64,000 bases of DNA from Prostheceraeus crozeri. Its lineage: Eukaryota; Platyhelminthes; Polycladida; Euryleptidae. This document shows positions 12,801 to 23,100 of this stretch, piece after piece (the first letter of the stretch is position 1; every line of letters starts with the position of its first letter). The notes below the pieces were generated by a model, which was given only the letters and a program-made list of their open reading frames with translations, was not told the origin of the DNA and searched no databases. The stretch covers positions 1 through 64,000 of the forward strand of contig CAJQUW010007258.1 of NCBI GenBank assembly GCA_907163375.1, read 5' to 3'. The translations under genes and the position numbers were made by a program.

Positions 12801-15800
12801 CTTAAAAATCACCGCAAAAAACAGCAATCTTGATAATTAGTGTTGCTTGTAATTCATCACTAATATCTGGAAAACAATCGAAGGTATAATAAATGTAACA
12901 ACTGGATATACTAGCTGATTGGACGAAACAATGGAAACCGTAGAATACAAAGGGAAAAGGTTTGTCTGCATATGTGAATTTAAGGTACCGCGGTTATGTA
13001 TAAGTAAAATCCGGAAAACAATCAAAGGTATTGTTAAGAAGAACCGATTGCAGACATAATGTCGTATATTTCATTAACACAGCATTACGTTAAAATCGAG
13101 ACCATCACTCACTACACAAAGGTCTGAACAGCAGTCCACGATCATGTGCATAGCTGAAACACAGTGAATCTCAAGTGTCATGGAAATCTCACGTCACAGG
13201 TATAAAAGTAAGAATTGTACAGGCTTGCGTATAGCCTATACGATGAACCTTAAATGACCAAAAATGTGACCAAGCGATAAAGTTTTTAAAATACAAAAGG
13301 AAATGGTCGGGATAAGATTAATTACAACAAATTTCATGAATGCTCATGACAAGCGGAATAAAGTAGTGGTCAAAATATTTCAATTTCGTGTTCACACTCA
13401 AAAAATGTTGAAGACTTATCGCTCAAACATGAGAGCAGGGGAGTCATAATCGTAGTTGTTGAACAGACGCTCTCTATAATCAGTCACGCATGTTCAGATA
13501 CACTACATGCTCACTAAGTTGATAATTTGAATAATTTCAAATGAAAGAATGTGATCACCAGATGTCTTAACGAGCGGTGTAGAAGGCAACCTACTGATTT
13601 TCAAGTTATGTCGTTATATCGTACAACCCGAAGTATAGCTCCTTCAAATGAAATATGCGTTACATTGCAATAACCGCAATGTAGGTTATAAACCTTGTAT
13701 GTAGGTTCAACACAACTGATAGAAATAGGAACTTGATTTTCTGAACCTTAACTGATGATGTTAATCACCGGATGTATCAAAAATTGTATCACAGTCAGGC
13801 AGGCTAGTTAGGCTCTCAGTTCAGTAGCCATAAAATGTTGACATATAAAACTTACGGGATATATTCATTGCTAATCTCATTTTTGTTGATTTGTTCATCG
13901 TCAAATATTTGAACAATTAGATCTTTTCATGTGCTAATACTAATTAAATGATGCTGTATAAATGAGCGTAAACCTAGCAAACTTACATATTACTTCATTT
14001 TCCTATGTGAAAGTTTGTAATTCTATGTGCCATTTAAACATAAACAGCCGCGAATAGATTAAGAAATACAAATACACACATTTCGCTGCAAAAGATGGAA
14101 TTTCGACCTTCAGTCATCCGCCAAATTTTTAAATCAACATGTGATAGTTAAGTGACCTTGATCGTTGATTGTAGATGAAAATATTGAACATGCAGTGTAT
14201 AAAAATATTGCAGGATTATAATTACGATAGGCTGGCTTGGGGAAATGCATCATTAGGTAAATGCGATTAGGTTGTAGCCCAAACCAATAGCTCATAGCCA
14301 AGAAACCGTTAAGTTTGCATCCATATGTGCCTGTATATAGCCAATCTCTTAGATTGGCAGATAGCCAATATCTAAGGCATTTTATTTCGCAAAAGTATTG
14401 CATGCCACCCTGGCACTTGGGGAAAGATTTGGCAGTTTTTGAAAATTGGGCCTTATTTGCTTTACTCTGCAACAAATTTTGTTTGCTGTCAAGAGAAGCA
14501 AGCTGGAATTAAATATGGGCGACCTGTTATATCACAGTAAGATGTCAAGTTCATCCACACGAAATTGCGGATTCGATCGAATACCTCTTCATTATTTACG
14601 TAGCCCGATCGATTTTGGTAGTGAAAACCAGGTCCGGGGTAAATGCGACAAGGCCCATCGAGATAGGTGCGACAACGTGCAAAATTTTGATTTTTGTCGC
14701 TTAAGTTTTTGATACACTCCTGCATGTGTCAATAAAATCGTCACCAACATATTTTGAAATCATAGATGTCTCAAACGACAATAGGGTGCAATGCTCAAGA
14801 TCCAAGCTTGTTTCGAGTTCATGGATTTCGATCGATTAATAACAGCTAGGTGCCATTTCAAGTCAATCAAACGAAAGGATCTACGTCCAGAAAGAACGAG
14901 AAACCTTTACGATATTTAGGCCTAATTCTGATATTCTTTTCTCTAATGCGCTCGTATATTTCTAAAATAGGCTAATTCTGTTTTTGAACGTATATCAGTT
15001 GTAGCATTTCATGCATGTATCCTATTTAAAAATAGGCCTATTCAGCTTCAAAATACGCTTACATACTATAAACACTGCCCATTTTTATCTCACATAAACA
15101 TAAATCTACACTAGGTGACATGCCACGCGTTATTCAGGCGCAATTACGGAACACCCCAAACATCCGTGGTTAAGGACATTCTATTCTTCTACCCGCGTAT
15201 ATATGCGCTGCACTAAGAGTCAGAAATCACTTGATCTGATGCTGTTAAAACATGGGAGATGTTTAAGAATACGCGCGGGTGAGCGTTTATAGTTTGCGCG
15301 TCGTCCACGGTTGTCTGCGCTGCCACTTGAACCACTAATATGAACCGCTAAGCATGTTCTGTCTTCCCTGAACATGAAATTGAGGTCCTATCACATTGTT
15401 TAGCCTCTGATACAGGCAGACACATGAGACGCAAAGTCTATATAACAGGACTGCCAACTATACTTACTTATATAACTTATATTGCAGCAATATCCCGCAT
15501 AGCCACGAATGTTTGGGGTCATGTGTAATTACGCGTGATTGAGCGTGGCATGTCAACTAGTGTATCGAAATAATGATCTAGATCAATTCTGCAATCACAA
15601 ATAAACCAAGATCCACTTCTATATGTGAAAATGTCTATTCTAGGTAGCGATAAGTTAGCACTTAGGATTTCCTTGTAAAGATCAGTTGCTCTATTACCAA
15701 GATAGGAGCGAAACACATCACCGTCATTTCATACAACATTCCCAACACATCATCGGAGTTTAATTCGCAAATCTATATGAAAACATACTCAGATGCAAAA

Positions 15801-18800
15801 TCACCCAGGCCATGTCGTATTTGCCCCAATCATGAGGTAAAAGAGACTTTGAAGTCACTTACTTTGACATCCAACTTAGAGAAACTTATCATTCCATCAT
15901 AAATGGGCAGTATTCTTGTGTTACTGTACAATAACCGGTATTTAACGGTCGTAGGAGTGCTGGAGTGATGGAGAAGTGTGTGTTCAAACTCAAACTCGAC
16001 TGGTAGAACACTGTTCCACCGGTTACAGCACTGTACAAACTCATTTTCCATGTAGCACCAATTGATTTGTTCATAAATGGGCAGTATTCTTGTAGTTACT
16101 GTAGAATAACCGGTATTTACCGGTCGTAGGAGTGCTGGAGTGTCGGAGAAGTGTGTGTTCAAACTCAGACTGGATTAGTAGAACACTGTTCCACCGGTTA
16201 CAACACTGTACAAACTCATTTTCCATGTAGCACCAATTGATTTGTTCATAAATGGGCAGTATTCTTGTAGTTACTGTACAATAACCGGTATTTACCGGTC
16301 GTAGGAGTGCTGGAGTGATGGAGAAGTGTGTGTTCAAACTCAAAATCGACTGGTAGAACACTGTTCCACCGGTTACAGCACTGTACAAACTCATTTTCCA
16401 TGTAGCACCAATTGATTTGTTCATAAATGGGCAGTATTCTTGTAGTTACTGTACAATAACCGGTATTTACCGGTCGTAGGAGTGCTGGAGTGTCGGAGAA
16501 GTGTGTGTTCAAACTCAGACTGGATTAGTAGAACACTCTTCCACCGGTTAGAGCACTGAACAAACTCATTTTCCATGTAGCACCAATTGATTTGTTCATA
16601 AATGGGCAGTATTCTTGTAGTTACTGTACAATAACCGGTATTTACCGGTCGTAGGAGTGCTGGAGTGATGGAGAAGTGTGTGTTCAAACTCAGACTGGAT
16701 TAGTAGAACACTCCTCCACCGGTTAGAGCACTGTACAAACTCATTTTCCATGTAGCACCAATTGATTTGTTCATAAATGGGCAGTATTCTTGTAGTTACT
16801 GTAGAATAACCGGTATTTACCGGTCGTAGGAGTGCTGGAGTGTCGGAGAAGTGTGTGTTCAAACTCAGACTCGACTAGTAGAATACTGTTCCACCGGTTT
16901 AAGCACTGTACAAATTCATTTTCCATGTAGCACCAATTGATTTGTTCATAAATGGGTAGTATTCTAGTGGTTACTGTAGAATAACCGGTATTTACCGGTC
17001 GTAGGAGTGCTGGAGTGTCGGAGAAGTGTGTGTTCAAACTCAGACTGGATTAGTAGAACACTGTTCCACCGGTTAGAGCACTGTACAAACTCATTTTCCA
17101 TGTAGCACCAATTGATTTGTTCATAAATGGGCAGTATTCTTGTAGTTACTGTACAATAACCGGTATTTACCGGTCGTAGGAGTGCTGGAGTGTCGGAGAA
17201 GTGTGTGTTCAAACTCAGACTGGATTAGTAGAACACTCTTCCACCGGTTAGAGCACTGTACAAACTCATTTTCCATGTAGCACCAATTGATTTGTTCATA
17301 AATGGGCAGTATTCTTGTAGTTACTGTACAATAACCGGTATTTACCGGTCGTAGGAGTGCTGGAGTGTCGGAGAAGTGTGTGTTCAAACTCAAAATCCAC
17401 TGGTAGAACACTGTTCCACCGGTTACAGCACTGTACAAACTCATTTTCCATGTAGCACCAAGAACTTTTCTGGAAAATCTTATCATTTTTTGAAAAAATC
17501 GGTTTTTGGCAGTTTTTTCCGGTTGCTCGTGTAAGGAAAGTGCTGGAAGTTGCTGTACAAACTCAGTTTTTTGCTCTTGTATCTAAATTTTTCCATCGGA
17601 ATGCTGTACAAACTCGCTAACCAGGTAGCACCAATACTTGCACCAATTTTTCGAATTTAAATTTGAATTTTGAAGGTGAAAGAGTTCGAATTTTGGAAAA
17701 CTTTTTGGCTGTACAAACTCTGCGTCATCAGTAGTACCTAAACATGTGGTTTCCTATTCTGTACAAACTCTATTCAAAAAGTTGGTGTTGAAGTTGGTGC
17801 TAACTTCAACGACATTTAACATACCCGGATATATTAAGTGGAAAACTCCGGTGCATGTATGGATCAACAATTAACTATACTAACGGTCAAAGGCTGAATA
17901 ACAGTGTATTCAGTGTATGATTGTATATGTTACAATATCGAGTGTTGTGCTATATTCCACTCAACACAAAAATTTGTCGCATAAAACTTCAACATGATGT
18001 AACATCCTCTATTTCAGGAGGTATTGAAGTTCAAATTTATTAAAAGAATTCAGTACATGCGGACAAAGATGGACTCCGAAAAGATCCTCGAAATGCGACA
18101 ACGATATGAGAAGATTAAAGAGAATTACAGGAAGCGTAAGAGCCAAGAAGCCCAGATCCGAACAGGAAAGAAACAGTAAGAGAAATGATTATTGATCAGT
18201 AATGATTAGTGGGATGCGTTAAAGAGTACTTGAACACTGTATCAAATACCTTGAATAATGTATCAAAACATTTCTTGTTTACATCATGCTCGTGTAGCCT
18301 ATACGTGTAAGTGCGTTGAGCTGGAGGATCGTGAGTACTAAGCATGTTACTTTGGCACGTGATAACGCTTGACTGATTGGCATATGTGAACAGCTAAGTA
18401 GCCTATAATTCAATATCCAAGATCAAAGTTATACTTATTTTAACTGTTCTACGCCAAAATTTACTGTTGACCACGTTTTCACTGCAGCTATTGATTAGCC
18501 TAAGATATCCACAGCTGTTTTGAGAGTTAAGGCTTGTTTTGTTGCGGTAGGCGTATTTCTGACACAAGCGGATAAAACTAAAAAAATAATCAAGTGCTAG
18601 GGTCCTGCAAATAAACAATTAATCATTTTCAATAAAGCTATCTTACATACCGTAATATCTGGGGTTATATTGTAACAGATAACATCGCAAAACCGCTTCC
18701 TTAGTGCCAAATGTCCTTGACTTTCAAAAATACTGTTTCGCACGTATTTAAAAGGAAGAGTGAATGCCAAATAAATATAACACATGTTGTTCAGCTATAA

Positions 18801-20158
18801 GTAAGCATAATTGTTTTTCATAAACTATATTTTTCCTGATGATCCAAGCTAACGAAATTAAGAATTGATGAATGGAGTCCACTAGATCTCAGAGGGTATG
18901 GAAAAGCTGAAGTGTCTGAGTTTAAAATGAATTGTCTATGAAAATTAAGCTTGTACTATAATGAGGCTTGCATGAATGTTTTGGAAGTTTGAAATGTATA
19001 TTTTGTATTTCAGCGCCACCGTTAAGATGCATGAAGAGACAAATGACGTTTGGAATGTTCTCTTGGAGGATGCTGCCCTTGACAGGTAAGTTTTAGTCAT
19101 CTACCCATCATTACCAATTACAATTACTCCTGTAGTGAATGCCTGATTATTATTATTCCACACCATAATAATGCATTATCATCAATGATGTCTTCCTTCT
19201 TCTATTTCACAGCACTCCAGCTGGATCAGTTTATTCAGATGAAGTGGACGGGTGCATGAATACGTCAGCATTGTGAGTTGATAAATGTAATTCAACACAA
19301 CTACACATATATACAGCATAACAACCTTATAGGTATATTCTTGGTTTTGAGCTTGCAATAATACAACCAGATTAGGAATAGAGCTATCAGCTGTAGGCAT
19401 TTTGCTTGTACATTCCACGGAACTCCAACTTTACACTTGCTATCAATAACTGTATGACATTAATTGATCTTTATAGCGAGCAGTTATTTCGCTCCACTTC
19501 CTTTTGCGACATTCAGATGCGCTTTCATTTTAGAGCTTTTCGACATATTTAGGTTTTCATCAATATTTAGAGCTCTTCGTCAATTTTTAAAACTTCTTCA
19601 GAGAACCTCTGTTCATTTATTTGACTTCAAATGTGATTTGTTTTTCCAGATCAGACAGTGCAGCGAGTATCATGAAACTGGAGAACATGTCCCTTCCAGA
19701 CAACATTGTGAGAGAGGTAACGGACATTGTTTTGACTCTTATTTTAAATATATGCGTAAATTTTCGAAAGCCTCCTTATCTCTCCTTAAATATTTCGATT
19801 GCCTCCTTATCAAATCAGATGAAAAAAATCTTTATCAAATATTTTTCCATCTGATTTGATAAAGAGGCAATCGAAATATTGTCACTAATAAGATCTTTTT
19901 TATTGGCCTTGTCTATTTTGATTATTTTGAACTAACCGGCCAATGGCGAATTTAATCATTAGTATGTATAAATATAGTTTATATATTATATAATATATTA
20001 GTATTAGTATAGATATGCTATATCTCACACCTCTTCCTCACACCCTCACACCGACTATCCGAAATGCAGTTACAGAGAACAGGATGGTAATGTGGAAGAC
20101 CGGTTTCGCTTTTATTTAAGACAGCTTTCTCAATTCCACAGATCAGAGTAAATACAAT

Positions 20159-20193
<35 letters not shown>

Positions 20194-23100
20194 CAAATAA
20201 CAACATGACGCGAAGCGTCTTTTAACTGATCATGGTAGATATTAATTCTAAATTATGCACGTCATTCAACCCACTCAGTGCCTCAATTGCAACGATATCT
20301 CATGGACATTTGAATATCTGGTAATCTGAGCAGGAAACGTTTGGTTACGACGAAAATTTAGAACGATATTCAATTCTTTATTTCTGCTGGTTTGAAATCG
20401 AAAAATAATATACAGGGTGAACATAAAAGAATACCCCAACTTTAAAAATTTATTGTGACAAGACTAAGAAACGCACGAGGTTCGGTGAGGTGTCATATAG
20501 AAGACGACGTTCTGAAGTTTTTTTTACTACCAAAGCAATGACTTAATTTCTTAAGTTTTCAACAAAATTTTGATCATTGATTTTTGGCTAAAAATGCATG
20601 ATATTTATTATTCATTTTACCGACAACTCTGTTGTAACTTTTTAAGTGTAAGTCTACCTTATTTTCATCAAGTATTTAATTAAATAAAAGACGATTTTAC
20701 GATACTAACCATTTGTATCATAGGCCCTATATAAACATCATAAATGCTCAATATGGCCGCCCTCAGCAGCACGAACAACGTCCATTCGATAATCAAACTC
20801 ACGTCAGACGTTTTGCAACATTTCCGATGTCACAGATCGGATGGATGCTGTGATTCGAGATTTCAGTTCTTCTAAATTTGTCGGGAGTGGTGGTACATAC
20901 ACAGAATTCTTAATATACCCCTAAAGAAAAAAATCACAAGGTGACAAGTCTGGGCTTCGAGGTGGCCAACGATGAAGGGCTCTATCTGTAGATGAATGAC
21001 GTCCAATCCAGCGTTGAGGATAATGATCATTCAAGTACTGTCGGACTGATAGATGCCAGTGAGGCGGTGCCCCATCTTGCTGAAAAATAAAGTTTCCAGC
21101 ATGTTCCTCTAATTGAGGCATCAACCAATGAACAAGCATCTCAAAGTACGAGGTACCTGTAACAGTAGAGTCTTCAAAAAAGAAAGGACCAAAAACCGTA
21201 GATTGCGAGATAGCACAGAACACGTTAACTTTCGGCGAGTCTCGTACAAGTTCCACAGATTCGTGAGGATTCTCAGTTGACCATATACGTACGTTGTGCT
21301 TGTTCACCTTCCCTGTCACGTGGAATATACCTTCATCTGAGAATACGAGCTTCGAAATGAAAGAGACATCCAACTCAGTCTGTTCGAGGATGGAAATTGC
21401 AAAACTCTACTCTCTGTTCTGTATCACCACTTGTTAAAGCTTGTAGGTGCTGTAATTTGTGCGGTTACATATTCAAATCCTTTCGCAAAACCTTCCACAC
21501 CGTAGATTGAGGCATTTGCAGTTCAAGGCTGGCACGACGAGTTGACTTTCGTGGACTTCGTAGAAAAGCACCGCGAGTACGCTGCACGCTCTCCTCCATC
21601 ACTCTAGGTCTACCTGGGCTCTTGCCTTTACACAGGCATCCAGTCTCTACGAATTGTCGGCACCAACGTAGGATCTCTTTTCTATCAGGTGGGCTCACCC
21701 CAAACTGCAAACGAAAGGTGCAAACGAGGGTTCAGATTTGTAGAATTGAATAACGCAAAAGGCCTTTTGTTTCGCTGTAATCATGTTGAAGAATGATAAA
21801 AATCACTTATGGGTCTCGTAGAAAGTTTTGAATTAAGAGACGAGTCATTTGATCGCGATGGTAACTAACTGACACGCATCAATTCATGGAATCCCAGAGG
21901 GATGAATGTAGATATTACTTAATGCAACATGCGTACCGGTATAGGAGTCCCACACGATCTAAAATTAAACTCAAGAAGGACGATTATGTTAATCGATTGC
22001 GGACTGTGGTTTGAGAAAAGTAAATTTTACCTTAGCTCTGGTAGGACAAAGTTGAACAAAGATGTAAAAAAAAACTTCAGAACGTTGTCTTACAAATGAC
22101 ACCTCACCGAACCTCGTGCGTTGCTTAGTCTTGTCACAATAAATTTTTAAAGTTGGGGTATTCTTTTATGTTCACCCTGTATACTAATATACAAATCACT
22201 ATTGGATTCATCAAGCATTTGTTTCAAGTTCTGTTGGATTTTTTGTTTTAAATGAATTTATTATTTGGTTTTGTGTATAGGAATAGCATTTAGTTAATAC
22301 GATAAAGACAAAATAGGTCGCAGATGTCAATCAAGGAGAGGTGTTGGTAAATTATAGCCTGTAATTGCGCTAGGAAATATAAGTTGTCATAGGTGTCGAT
22401 TGAAAAGCTACAGGAGATACTGACCATATAATCCTCTCGTAAATTAAGGCAACAGAAATATCAGTTTATCATATTTCCTTGATCGTATTTCCCGTTGTAT
22501 GGAAGTATATCATTGAAAAAGATTATATAGAAGCTTATCTTACAAAACATTAACTGTCCAAATATGCAGATGTCAAAGGATTTTTATTCTTTGATTTTGC
22601 AGTCCGGTGTTAACGTTAAATTCCATTGCGCGATGTCCGATGTGGAGGTTAAACAGAAGCTGGAGGAATCATTTTCTGTTCGCAAGCACTTTGCCATGAA
22701 CGAAACCGTCTTCCAAGAAGTGCTTAACTGCCCACAACTGCGCCTTCCTGAATATGTGAGTGTTAAATGAAGATTAACTGCATCTGAACTGGCTGTCCCT
22801 TTGCAGACAACTATATCACATAAACTATGTTTTCTGAAAAGTGTTTTAAAAAAGCATTGCATGGTTTTTATGTTTCTCGTTTTTTTCTTTTTATTCCAGC
22901 TTTTAACATCGTTCTGGCATAAGTATTTCTCTTTTACTTGTCTTAATCTGCTATAAACGGAACATCAAGGTGCCTATCAACTAGTCTATGCCACACTTAT
23001 TGGGATCTTAAATTAGTTTAATAAACATTCCTTTTTTTAAATTCATCTCTAAAAGATACGATTTAAATAGTCTTAAGAACAAGGTTTTGCATTCCATTTG

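Larger units (their letters stand above)
9043..17824. mobile_element. 8.8-kb foldback transposon with tandem-repeat arms
   Basis: The element proper is 9052-17815 with ends ATGTCGTTGAAGTTAGCACC and its inverse. TTAACATAC stands directly on both sides (9043-9051, 17816-17824), a 9-bp target duplication. Each arm has a unique outer part of about 350-360 bp, then a 175-bp tandem array (18 units left, 9 right) facing inward, around a 3.35-kb core. Long inverted arms built from tandem units plus a 9-bp duplication are the hallmarks of foldback elements such as Drosophila FB, grouped with the Mutator superfamily. No transposase was recognised in the core, so this copy looks non-autonomous. It sits in intron 1 of gene A. 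Confidence 0.88.

Noticed and set aside
14134-14475. 113-codon minus-strand frame in the foldback core as a transposase
   Set aside because: No DDE-type or zinc-finger motif and a composition like translated non-coding DNA.
22584-22862. 92-codon minus-strand frame
   Set aside because: Shadow of gene A exon 22603-22755, whose plus-strand frame has splice sites and matching phase.
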